DNA of 29,816 bases, taken from contig DATCLA010000216.1 of assembly GCA_036564195.1 (NCBI GenBank), positions 1-29,816 of the forward strand. Reading direction: 5' to 3'. The DNA comes from DATCLA01 sp036564195. GTDB taxonomy: Bacteria; Bacillota; UBA4882; UBA8346. The position numbers were made by a program, and so were the translations under genes. The notes beneath the pieces were generated by a model. It was not told the origin of the DNA and searched no databases. It worked only from the letters and a program-made list of their open reading frames with translations. This document shows, piece by piece, positions 1 to 7,987 of the stretch. Each line of letters starts with the position of its first letter. Position 1 is the first letter of the stretch.

Positions 1-222
1 GTCGAGTATTTTATCGACGGCACCGAACCGAACCGAACTTGTGAGCGTAATCATTTTCGCATTAACTGGGATGAATTGTTTGGCGATCCCTTCGATCATA
101 AAAAAGAGGCGAAACCTGCTAAAGAAATGCCTCAGATTGAAAAATTAAAACCCCATGAAGAACAACATGATAATAAAAACCGGCTGGGTGAGTTTTTCCG
201 CAGGCTGATCCAGAAAATTTGA
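1..222 (+). CDS. Penicillin-binding protein 1A-type, C-terminal fragment
   Basis: Only the last 73 codons are present; the gene enters from the left edge. The fragment begins VEYFIDGTEPNRTCERN, which resembles the segment just after the transpeptidase domain of class A penicillin-binding proteins (FI.GTEPT..C). A charged, Lys/Glu-rich linker and a basic end (FFRRLIQKI) follow. Class A PBPs are membrane-anchored glycosyltransferase/transpeptidases that polymerise and cross-link peptidoglycan outside the cell. The catalytic domains lie outside the window, so activity cannot be judged. The assignment rests on this short tail and the gene could be another transpeptidase family member. Confidence 0.6.
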   Translation, partial: VEYFIDGTEPNRTCERNHFRINWDELFGDPFDHKKEAKPAKEMPQIEKLKPHEEQHDNKNRLGEFFRRLIQKI

Positions 223-279
223 GCGTTTGAAGAGTAATAATGCTAAAGCTGATGATTTAATGCGCCGCAGTTATCGGAT

Positions 280-313
280 AAAACACCTGTATGGTCTGGA
301 CCTTGGGTGTTTT
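280..313 (+). terminator. Hairpin after the PBP gene, probable terminator
   Basis: An 8-bp inverted repeat (AAAACACC at 280-287, GGTGTTTT at 306-313) encloses a small inner stem GGTC/GACC. It lies 58 bases after the PBP stop. The right arm ends in four T but no long T-run follows, so termination may be partial. The rest of 223-407 has no gene; it carries two TATGGTA motifs and a TAGAAT box without a clear -35. Confidence 0.45.
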
Positions 314-407
314 CCGTTATAATTATGGTAAAAACAAAAGAAGGAATATGTAATTTTATCCCATATATGGTAGAATAAATAAAACGAAATAACAGGAGGT
401 AGTAATT

Positions 408-887
408 ATTAAAGAAAAGGCAATCTTTTTCTGGGTGGCAATTTTCCTTTTTATACTGGGCGTTTTGAACCTACTAAAAGTAATTGTGATGAAACCTAAG
501 TATATTGCCTGTTTTAACATAGCAACCTTTTTTCTGTTCAGCGCGGCGGTTTTATTTGAACTCTCACTTAAATGTCACAATGTGATGGCGGTTAAAACCT
601 TACGTTACCCGGCGATTGTATTACTGGCAGCCGCAGCAATTATGCTAACTCTATTCCCATTAATTCTGGTAGAAAAGGATTTTCAAACTTATGACCTGCC
701 GCTGATACTTGGTAATTCAGGATTAGTTTTAATGGTCTCTTTCATCAAGGAAATAATGGATGACTGGAAAAAGATGCTGCGTAAAAAGGCGCGACGTCGC
801 TATGAGGACATTACCGCAACTTACTTCGAACAATTGCCTAAGATAACCCAAACACGGAAAAAACCGGTTTATTTTGAATTTGACTGA
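408..887 (+). CDS. Small four-helix membrane protein, unknown function, probable ATT start
   Basis: I do not recognise a family. With the start used here the protein has 159 residues and begins MKEKAIFFW. Four hydrophobic stretches (about residues 7-28, 32-54, 67-88 and 96-112) suggest a polytopic membrane protein, followed by a basic cytoplasmic tail with KKARRRYED. A perfect AGGAGGT lies at 394-400. The only in-frame initiator at normal spacing from it is ATT at 408 (7 bases) or ATT at 405. The first conventional start, GTG at 435, is 34 bases from the ribosome site and would cut into the first helix. It is the first gene of a same-strand run of unusual genes that ends at 8764, and may be the membrane component of that locus. 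Function is unknown. Confidence 0.7.
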   Translation: MKEKAIFFWVAIFLFILGVLNLLKVIVMKPKYIACFNIATFFLFSAAVLFELSLKCHNVMAVKTLRYPAIVLLAAAAIMLTLFPLILVEKDFQTYDLPLILGNSGLVLMVSFIKEIMDDWKKMLRKKARRRYEDITATYFEQLPKITQTRKKPVYFEFD

Positions 888-1023
888 ATTTTATTTCGCT
901 CACTGATTTTATGAGTAATTTAAGAGTTGTATTTAAAAGGAAAAAATAGTAAAATAAGAATGAAAAAGTAAAATTTAAAATATGCATCTGGATGAGTAGA
1001 ATGGCTTGAAAAAAGGATGATAG

Positions 1024-2691
1024 ATGATGAACGATCTGAAAATTGATTTCAAGACGAGTTTTCTATCAAATTCGGGCATATTTGTTAAAAATAGCGGTGT
1101 TTATGCTTATCAACAGTTAGACCGGTATGCTTTTTGGGTAATCGCAGACGGATTGGAATTAAATCAAGCGGAAGTAAGCGCCAGGTTAGCAGTTGAACAG
1201 ATTAAGGCGGATTTTACCCGTAATCCTACAATGAAGCGAAGCGTTATTCGGAAGTATCTGATTAACGCGGAACGCCGGTTGGAAAAAGAAGATGCTGGAA
1301 GGGGATTAAAGGCCAGCCTGATCTTAGCGGTTACCGATTATTCCAATCTCATTTGGGCGGTTTGCGGTAATTCCCGCCTGTACTACTTCCGGGAGCAGGA
1401 GTTTTGTTTTCGCAGCCGGGACCAGAGTAGTATTGAAGCGCTGATTGAAATGGATAATTTAGAGGAATACGGGAAACAAACCCAAGCCGAGCAACATTAT
1501 TTGACTAATTATTTAGGGATCGGGTCCGGTTTTGAACCGTATATTTCACAAAAATATCGATTATGTAATGGTGATGTCTTCTTACTTTGCAACCCCGGAT
1601 TTTGGCAAATAATTCGTTACGATGAGATTACTGTGCTCTTAAAGTCCGCCGGGGAGCCGGCGGATCTATTAAAGAGTTTGCAGCAACTGATTGAAGGCAA
1701 GGAAAGTAAGGTTTTAAGTAATTATGTGGTAGGCGCGATCTTTGTTAACCAAGTTTCAGATCAACCAGATTATCAAGGGTATGCTGTTAAAGTTGGGGCA
1801 GTGACTTTAGCAACAGTAATTTTGGTGGGGAGTGGCCTCTTCGCATTTCAGACATTAAAAGGTTCTCGCCTGCATAAACAGGCTGAAGTTGAAAAAATAA
1901 AGCTGATTGCTTTTCAGCAGCTGGTTACCGTCCATGAAAAGAAAGGCGACGATTTAGTTAAAGCCGGCAACTTTAGCGATGCTGCCGTTGAATACCAAAA
2001 GGTTTTAAATGTCTTAACCGCCAATGCCGATTTAACTTCACCCGGAACCGCGGCCATTCAGAAAAAATACCAGTTTGCCAAGTTAATCAATGAAGGCGAT
2101 TATTATTTCAGAAATCAGCTCTACCAGGTTGCCCTGGACCGTTACTTAAGAGCAAAACAGACGGAAGTATATGAATATTTTAAAGTCAGTTTAGACCAAA
2201 AGATCAGTGTTGCTCAAGCAGGATTAATTGTTGCAACGTCAACCCCTCAAGCCGCCCCCAAAAGCACCGGGGTTGCAGCTGCCGCTTACCAGCCCAAGCC
2301 GATAGTAAAACAAAACCGAACCAAAGCTGTCGATGTAAAGAAATCAATTTCCAATTCAGGTAATACCAGTGCAACCGAAGTTCAATCCTACAAGCAATCT
2401 GCAGCAAGGTTCCCTGAAGCTCAAGCCTACAAGCAACCTGCAGCAAGGCTCCCTGAAGCTCAAACCTACAAGCAAAATTCAGCGGCGCTCCCTGAATCTC
2501 AAGCCTGGCGTTTGGAGCAGTCTGGTGATGAACTTGCCGCTAGAGAAGAATATAAAGAAGCCACTCGGGCTTACAAAAGAGCGATCAGTATTTATACCAA
2601 AGCAGGATTGACCGGAAAAGCTCAAGCTGTCAAAGAGAAACTCAATGCAACCAGGAGAAAAATGCGCCGTCGTTTTATGGGCGCACGCTAA
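1024..2691 (+). CDS. Degenerate PP2C-like domain, transmembrane segment and TPR-like C-terminus
   Basis: The 555-aa protein has three parts. Residues about 10-243 look like a PPM/PP2C phosphatase fold: WVIADGLE (38-45) matches the VxDGxG motif, WAVCGNSRLYY (111-121) the GDSRxY motif, and GDVFLLCNPGF (183-193) the gDxlLLcSDGl motif. One hydrophobic helix follows (about 256-277), with no N-terminal signal. The C-terminal part has TPR-like helices (about 300-400 and 505-540) around a Pro/Ala/Lys-rich linker with three 13-residue repeats. GNSR has Asn for Asp, SDG is replaced by NPG, and the usual late DN pair is replaced by SN, so several metal-binding acids are missing. It is probably a pseudophosphatase or signal sensor rather than an active enzyme. 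A near ribosome site AAGGAT precedes ATG 1024; the next ATG (1027) is equally possible. It sits between two unknown genes of the accessory locus. A protein kinase partner is not visible. Confidence 0.75.
   Translation: MMNDLKIDFKTSFLSNSGIFVKNSGVYAYQQLDRYAFWVIADGLELNQAEVSARLAVEQIKADFTRNPTMKRSVIRKYLINAERRLEKEDAGRGLKASLILAVTDYSNLIWAVCGNSRLYYFREQEFCFRSRDQSSIEALIEMDNLEEYGKQTQAEQHYLTNYLGIGSGFEPYISQKYRLCNGDVFLLCNPGFWQIIRYDEITVLLKSAGEPADLLKSLQQLIEGKESKVLSNYVVGAIFVNQVSDQPDYQGYAVKVGAVTLATVILVGSGLFAFQTLKGSRLHKQAEVEKIKLIAFQQLVTVHEKKGDDLVKAGNFSDAAVEYQKVLNVLTANADLTSPGTAAIQKKYQFAKLINEGDYYFRNQLYQVALDRYLRAKQTEVYEYFKVSLDQKISVAQAGLIVATSTPQAAPKSTGVAAAAYQPKPIVKQNRTKAVDVKKSISNSGNTSATEVQSYKQSAARFPEAQAYKQPAARLPEAQTYKQNSAALPESQAWRLEQSGDELAAREEYKEATRAYKRAISIYTKAGLTGKAQAVKEKLNATRRKMRRRFMGAR
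2389..2505 (+). repeat. Three tandem 39-bp repeats inside the PP2C-like gene
   Basis: Three in-frame units at 2389-2427, 2428-2466 and 2467-2505 each encode a 13-residue motif: YKQSAARFPEAQA, YKQPAARLPEAQT and YKQNSAALPESQA. The first two are nearly identical at DNA level and the third has diverged. They form part of the flexible linker between the two TPR-like regions. Copy number could vary between strains by slippage or recombination. Confidence 0.9.
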
Positions 2692-3067
2692 CTGTTTCTG
2701 GATAATTACGGGTAAGTAGGCAAAAAGTTTAGCCAATATCAATAAACCCGGAGGAAGCAGAGGAAAGGTCCCTGCTTTTTTAGGTAAGTTTGTTTCATTC
2801 TACAATATGGTAAAATATGGTAAGCACAGCGGCAGATTTAAGCACTCTTCTACCCGAAACTACCAAAGTCCACTTTTACCAAGTTATGTTCGAGCAAATA
2901 GCAATTTACAACTGCAGGTAAGTTATGGTAATATGATTTGGGAAATAATGTAATTATTGAAAGATGTAAAGAATTTTCCAGAATAAACCTTAGGGCACAG
3001 TGTAACCACTGAACTCAGTCCTAATCTTCCGGCAGCTTATTTCCAATCTACTTCGGAGTGTTGCAAC
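2692..3067 (+). promoter_or_regulatory. 376-bp intergenic region with repeated TATGGTA motifs and a weak promoter candidate
   Basis: No gene is visible here. TATGGTA occurs at 2806-2812, 2816-2822 and 2924-2930, the first two only 10 bases apart (one helical turn). A possible SigA-type promoter is TTTACA at 2905-2910, 18 bases, then TAATAT at 2929-2934. A short perfect stem, CAGTG TAAC CACTG, follows near 2999-3012. The region is long enough to hold the regulatory input for the genes starting at 3068. Confidence 0.35.
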
Positions 3068-4348
3068 TTGAAAGAATTGATTCTTGAAAAACTAAAAAAA
3101 ATGGAAGACCTCCAACAGCGCAAACTTCTTAAAGATATTATGTCCGGGTTCTTTTCCAATCTCATTGATTACCAGACCAGTTTCAATCAGCACTTGGAAA
3201 ACCGAGTTTTTAGCGAGGTAAGTGATCCCGCCGCTCCTTATGATGTGTTTGTGACACTTGTCCCACGCAGCAGTGTTGATCCGCTGGATAATTTTCTGCA
3301 TCCGGTTTTTCCTGAAGATTTAGAGGAACCACAATATGACATGGTTAAAATCAGCACCGGACTGCAAAAAAGCGAGGAGATCAAGGTATTCACCATCTTT
3401 GTTAAATGTGATTACCTGACCCTCAAAAAATTACTTGCTAACCGGAAAACCTTTCCGGGGGAGTTAGTAACCGATCAAAGCCGCTATCCGATCCGGATCA
3501 AACTGGAACAAAACCAGAGCTACTTACTTCAGATCGAGCACCTCTACAATGTGTTTCAAAAGAACGCACTTCCTTGGAAGACTTTGAACAACCCCTACGC
3601 CTACCGGTTTTTTGACGTAATTATCACTGAGTGCGCTGCGGTTCCCGGTCAGGAGGAGACAATCACCGAGATTAGTTTCAACTTAGAAGAGTTCGAACCT
3701 TATAAAACCATCGACCAGATTTTGTTATGGAATATTGAACGGATCAAGACTAGTAGTTCGGGTTTTCCGATGCCGGCGATCGATCGGATCAATTATGAAC
3801 ATGTAATTTCACTCAAAAAATATGGGGCAGATAACGGCTTTTTAATTGACGAAGAACCTTTATATTTAAAATACATGCTGCGCAGTGCGGAAGAATTGAC
3901 GATAGTTTCACCTTATGAAAAGGTTGATGCCTGGAATTTAATCAAGATTTGCCGGCCGCCAGAAAATTGGGCTGCCAACTACCCGGTTGAACCATTATCA
4001 AACCGACGGGTTAATAGTTTTATCAGTAAATTTGCCCAAAAGCAGACTGCTTTGGTCAGAACCAAGGGCGAAATTTTTCGGATCATTAACTCCTACAGTA
4101 TTGCGAAGCATTTTGGGCTGAAAGATATTATTATCTGCGATCATAAAGGCGATAGTGTTGTAACTTATGATTTGAACTATTTCATTACCGATGATATTCG
4201 GGTAGCCAATGAAAAGAAAATTATGAAATTACAATTTGTAGCTTTAGATCAGGAAAACGATTTTATCCGGTATGACCTTTTAAGTTTTCTGGTTTCAGAG
4301 GTTCAGATGTATTTTCCGGATTATGAATGCATTGGTGAGTTGGTATGA
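3068..4348 (+). CDS. Uncharacterised 426-aa protein of the accessory locus
   Basis: I do not recognise a named family. The start is TTG 3068, 7 bases after CGGAGTG. The protein is soluble, acidic and mixed alpha/beta, with no signal peptide or membrane helix. Clear features are a helical N-terminus rich in Lys/Glu/Leu (1-45), an aromatic and Asp-rich centre (DVFVTLVPRSS near 56; LPWKTLNNPYAYRFFDV near 173), and a C-terminal block with IIICDHKGDSVVTYDLNYF followed by mostly beta-type sequence. No catalytic motif stands out. Its stop overlaps the next start as ATGA, implying translational coupling and perhaps a stoichiometric complex with the 229-aa protein. It might be a structural or adaptor subunit, but that is inference from context only. 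Confidence 0.75.
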   Translation: MKELILEKLKKMEDLQQRKLLKDIMSGFFSNLIDYQTSFNQHLENRVFSEVSDPAAPYDVFVTLVPRSSVDPLDNFLHPVFPEDLEEPQYDMVKISTGLQKSEEIKVFTIFVKCDYLTLKKLLANRKTFPGELVTDQSRYPIRIKLEQNQSYLLQIEHLYNVFQKNALPWKTLNNPYAYRFFDVIITECAAVPGQEETITEISFNLEEFEPYKTIDQILLWNIERIKTSSSGFPMPAIDRINYEHVISLKKYGADNGFLIDEEPLYLKYMLRSAEELTIVSPYEKVDAWNLIKICRPPENWAANYPVEPLSNRRVNSFISKFAQKQTALVRTKGEIFRIINSYSIAKHFGLKDIIICDHKGDSVVTYDLNYFITDDIRVANEKKIMKLQFVALDQENDFIRYDLLSFLVSEVQMYFPDYECIGELV

Positions 4349-5034
4349 ACTATGTTTGGGATTTGGTAATCAAGGCGCATCAGGCCGGGATAGCGCTTGA
4401 AAATATCACTTTTAAACTGGCCAAAATCTACTCTCCTTATCTGGAACTGAGTCATGAAAACCTTAACTTCAATGAAGTGGACCCAGTGGTTGAAATCAAC
4501 CCATACTACCGTTTTTATGAAATCTTTAAAGACCTTTTTAACATTAATAATGATGAAGACCTTGAATTTCGTAACACTTTATTGGATATCACCATTCACT
4601 TTTTAACCCGCATCGATCTGATCCAGGGAATGAATAAAACTGAATATTATCAACGGTTTATTCATCGGGAGCTTGCGGCAGGGTTGCTGGGCCCGATGGT
4701 CCAAGCACGTTTGAAATTTTTTAATGAAGCGGAACAAGCAGTGTTAGTTGAAAACTACTACCGGCTGTTGATTACCGGGGAGATGATCTATCTGTTACGG
4801 GAGACTATAAGGAAGATTTTTAAAAACTCTTTCATTTATGTTAATTATGAGACAACTAACGAACTACTCTTTTTCATTGCCTGTGAGAAGACCGATCAAA
4901 ACGAAATCAAGCTGGAACTAATCAAAGATCTGTTTTTACCGCTAAAATTATCTACGCTTACTTACTGGAAAGACCATTTTGGCGTGATTGGGATGGACGA
5001 AACAATGAGGATCGATAGTATCGCCCTCTACTAA
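4345..5034 (+). CDS. Uncharacterised helical 229-aa protein coupled to its upstream neighbour
   Basis: No family is recognised. The ATG overlaps the preceding stop by 4 bases (ATGA), the classic arrangement for coupled translation. The protein is predicted to be mainly alpha-helical and acidic, with long amphipathic stretches (YYRFYEIFKDLF, LLDITIHFLTRIDLI, YYRLLITGEMIYLLRETIRKIF). It has no signal peptide, no convincing membrane helix and no metal or nucleotide motif. It ends just before a 96-bp gap that precedes the Hsp70-like gene. The tight coupling suggests it works in a complex with the 426-aa protein; nothing in the sequence tells what that complex does. Confidence 0.75.
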   Translation: MNYVWDLVIKAHQAGIALENITFKLAKIYSPYLELSHENLNFNEVDPVVEINPYYRFYEIFKDLFNINNDEDLEFRNTLLDITIHFLTRIDLIQGMNKTEYYQRFIHRELAAGLLGPMVQARLKFFNEAEQAVLVENYYRLLITGEMIYLLRETIRKIFKNSFIYVNYETTNELLFFIACEKTDQNEIKLELIKDLFLPLKLSTLTYWKDHFGVIGMDETMRIDSIALY

Positions 5035-5079
5035 CCTTAGCAATATTATAGCGAATGAACTAAGTTAATGATTACTAAT

Positions 5080-5105
5080 TTCACATTCTCAAAGTTGGAT
5101 GTGAA
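5080..5105 (+). promoter_or_regulatory. Inverted repeat upstream of the Hsp70-like gene
   Basis: TTCACAT (5080-5086) and ATGTGAA (5099-5105) form a perfect 7-bp inverted repeat with a 12-base spacer. It lies 25 bases before ATG 5131 and just before the ribosome site AAGGAGG. It could be a transcription factor operator or a weak RNA hairpin. There is no T-run, so it is unlikely to be a terminator. Confidence 0.3.
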
Positions 5106-5130
5106 TTAACCCAAGGAGGCAGAAAAGCAG

Positions 5131-7770
5131 ATGCCGTCGTATCGACTGAATGTTGTCACTGCCGGTTCGAACCGTCGTTATAAGCGGGAAGATTTGTTAG
5201 AAATGACTACCCTGCAGTTACGGAATATTTGTTATCGTGAGAAGATTGTGAAAGGGGTCGTCAATACCCTGGACCGGGAAGGCCTGATCCGCACGATCCT
5301 CAAGTACCGGGGTGAAGAGAAACACTATTTAATCAACGCCTATCGCGAAGCCGGATTTGAACGGGTCGGTGATGCGTTACGGACCTGTTTAATGACACGG
5401 CTGCCGGACCACGATAAAATTAAAATTCCCGCTAAGATTACTTTGTATCAAGACATTGGGATCACCGAAGAAGATATGTATAAAGTAAGCGTTGAAACGG
5501 AAATCGGTGAGTCCAATGTATTGTTGCTTAATGATCAAAAGGTTTTGTGCGGTATTTTTAACCTGGTCCGGGCGGAACATGCAGATGAAGCCAACTTGTA
5601 TTATCTGGTGGCGGAAGCCCATAATCTAAACTTGGAGTCGAGCAATTGTCGGAATTATCATTTTTTGTTTTTTAAAAAAGATGATTCGGAATATCTGTTT
5701 AAGACCTACTATTCCGATAAACTGTTGCCACCGGCTAACTTGGAGTATTTCAAGGTCCCTGTGGTAGATCTGGAAATCAAGCGAATGCAGGAGACTGCCG
5801 CAGTTCTAGCTATAGATTTCGGCACTTCCAATACTACTGCCGGAGCGTATCTGAGTAACAACTATATCCCGAATCCCTGTTTTAATGATATCTTAAACCG
5901 GCGGATCGAGTTAAACCAGATTAATATTGTTAAATTTAAGGATGTTACCAGCAAAAGCGAACGCTGGCTGGAGGTGTTGCCCACCGTCGTCTATGTGGCC
6001 AACTGCGCCGATCCGAATCAGATCAAGTATTACTTCGGCTATGAAGCGAAAAGCTTCATGAAGAGAAACAATTATACCAGTAATTCTAGTATATTCCAGG
6101 GAATCAAACGTTGGGTTAATAATTATCAGAAAATCGAAGAAATTTATGACGAGTCGGGTAATGTGGCCAAAGTCAAACGGGGCGAAATTATCCGGGCTTA
6201 CCTTCTTCATGTGATTGAGGCGGCGGAGCGACAGTTCAAATGTCGGTTTCGCAATTTACATATCTCAAGCCCGGTCAAACTTAAGCAACAGTTTATTGAG
6301 ATGTTTCGGGAGATTCTGCCGGAGTATAACATTGCCTCCGATGATGCCCTGGATGAAGGAATTGCTGTGTTATATAACACTATTGCCGACCAGATCGAAA
6401 AGAACAAGTTCATTGACGGTGAGGAGTATAAGGCCCTGGTGATTGACTGTGGAGGCGGAACTACCGACCTTTCCTCTTGTTCTTTTCGGATTGAAGAAGG
6501 GCAGATCTCCTATAAAATTGAGGTTAGAACCACCTTTGAAAACGGTGACACCAATTTCGGCGGTAATAATATTACTTACCGAATCCTGCAGTTTATGAAG
6601 ATCGTTTTTGCCGAATACTACCGCTCCAAAAAAATATTAGATATTGACAGCCTGATTGACATTCCCAGCGCCGATATTTTCCGGATCGTAGATGAGTTGG
6701 GTGTTGCCAAAGTTTATGAACATTTCGAGCAATGCTATGCTGAAGCGGAACAAATTATTCCCACCCGTTTCAAGGAGTATGAAAACCGGGTCAGCGAAGA
6801 TTACCAGCGGGTGAAGAACAATTTCTATTTTCTTTGGGAAATCGCTGACAATATGAAGAAGGAATTTTTTCAAAAAACCAATATCCTGCGGAACCGTTTC
6901 GATGCTTCAGAAATGAACGATCAAGAAAGTGACCTGCATATTACGACTTTAAACAAATGGTGTCTTTCCATTCTCAAAGACGGTAATTTTAAGGATGTCT
7001 TTGAATTTCCCGATGTAGTCTTTAACATCAAAGAAATTAACAAGTTAATCAAGGGTGACATTTACGAAGTAGTGCGTAAGTTTTTAGAAAAGTACTACGA
7101 GAACCGGGAACTGCAGGACTATTCAATTATCAAACTGACCGGCCAATCCTGCCGGATCGATATTTTCAAGGAAGCATTAAAGGAGTTTGTTCCTGGCAAA
7201 AGCATTGAATTCAAACAGCGCAACGATGATGACGAGATCGTCCCCGATTTGAAATTGGCTTGTCTCAAAGGAGTATTACGTTTTATTAATTCCAAGAAAA
7301 TTGGGGATATTGAAGCCACTATTATCAATGATATTCCGGTAATTCCCTATTCTGTCAGCGCCTTAACCTATAATAAACAAGAAAAGATGTTGATCTACAG
7401 CCTGGATAAGATGAACCAGGCCAAGGGCTTTATCTCGCGACCCATTGGAGTGGAGGAGATCCGGTTTTACCTGAAAAACCAGGAGGGTGTCTTAAAACAG
7501 GAGTTCATCTTGGAGAACAATTTTGAAAGCTACAACCTGACCTACCCGGAGGAGATTACCAATCAATATCCGGGCAAGATCTTTCAGGAAGATACGGATA
7601 CCATCAGCAACGGTGAAGTGCGGTTCTTTCTGTTCGCCCATGAACGCAACTGGGGTTTTCATGTGGTTCCCATCGCCCGTCATGAGGATCAACTTTATAT
7701 CGGACACCGGAAATACTTTGCTTTTGAAGACGAACTGTCTGAACTGGACTTTTTCGACGGCTTGAAATAA
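5131..7770 (+). CDS. Hsp70/DnaK-type ATPase with SAP-like N-terminal domain
   Basis: The 879-aa protein starts at ATG 5131 after a strong AAGGAGG. Residues about 20-58 (LLEMTTLQLRNICY, then GLIRTILKYRG) read like a SAP/Rho-N helix-extended-helix motif, a fold often used to bind nucleic acid. An unassigned region follows (70-220). The Hsp70/actin ATPase core begins near 225: phosphate-1 loop AIDFGTSNTTAG (227-238), connect-1 region DALDEGIAVLY (405-414), phosphate-2 loop LVIDCGGGTTDLS (436-448), FGGNNITYRI (476-485), and an adenosine-type loop LTGQSCRIDIF (about 667-677). These key glycines and acids are kept, so ATP binding is likely. The C-terminus does not resemble the DnaK substrate-binding domain and a long helical insert (about 500-650) splits the core. 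No DnaJ or GrpE gene is nearby. It is best seen as the motor or chaperone of the accessory locus, not as the housekeeping DnaK. Confidence 0.85.
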   Translation: MPSYRLNVVTAGSNRRYKREDLLEMTTLQLRNICYREKIVKGVVNTLDREGLIRTILKYRGEEKHYLINAYREAGFERVGDALRTCLMTRLPDHDKIKIPAKITLYQDIGITEEDMYKVSVETEIGESNVLLLNDQKVLCGIFNLVRAEHADEANLYYLVAEAHNLNLESSNCRNYHFLFFKKDDSEYLFKTYYSDKLLPPANLEYFKVPVVDLEIKRMQETAAVLAIDFGTSNTTAGAYLSNNYIPNPCFNDILNRRIELNQINIVKFKDVTSKSERWLEVLPTVVYVANCADPNQIKYYFGYEAKSFMKRNNYTSNSSIFQGIKRWVNNYQKIEEIYDESGNVAKVKRGEIIRAYLLHVIEAAERQFKCRFRNLHISSPVKLKQQFIEMFREILPEYNIASDDALDEGIAVLYNTIADQIEKNKFIDGEEYKALVIDCGGGTTDLSSCSFRIEEGQISYKIEVRTTFENGDTNFGGNNITYRILQFMKIVFAEYYRSKKILDIDSLIDIPSADIFRIVDELGVAKVYEHFEQCYAEAEQIIPTRFKEYENRVSEDYQRVKNNFYFLWEIADNMKKEFFQKTNILRNRFDASEMNDQESDLHITTLNKWCLSILKDGNFKDVFEFPDVVFNIKEINKLIKGDIYEVVRKFLEKYYENRELQDYSIIKLTGQSCRIDIFKEALKEFVPGKSIEFKQRNDDDEIVPDLKLACLKGVLRFINSKKIGDIEATIINDIPVIPYSVSALTYNKQEKMLIYSLDKMNQAKGFISRPIGVEEIRFYLKNQEGVLKQEFILENNFESYNLTYPEEITNQYPGKIFQEDTDTISNGEVRFFLFAHERNWGFHVVPIARHEDQLYIGHRKYFAFEDELSELDFFDGLK

Positions 7771-7987
7771 CGGGAGCCGTGAGTAGAGTTAAGCGGGATT
7801 GGCTGTTACGGCCTAATTTAAGGAATTGTATAATTCATGATTTAAGCTTTGGCTCATAATATCTCATAATATATTGATAGATACATCCAGGCCAGTTAAT
7901 ATATATTGTGGTCAAAGGATTTATTAAGGTAATTATGTAATTTCCTCAATTGGCAACCCAGTTAGACGTCTCCAAGGAGGAATCACC
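7771..7987 (+). promoter_or_regulatory. 217-bp AT-rich spacer with direct repeat
   Basis: No gene is visible. A short direct repeat, CTCATAATAT, is present twice in tandem around 7853-7873, within an AT-rich stretch that could hold a promoter for the next gene. No clear -35/-10 pair or terminator could be assigned. Confidence 0.2.

Noticed and set aside
2204..2742. Overlapping ORFs on both strands around the 39-bp repeats
   Set aside because: They arise from the repetitive, stop-poor linker sequence of the PP2C-like gene and carry no domain.
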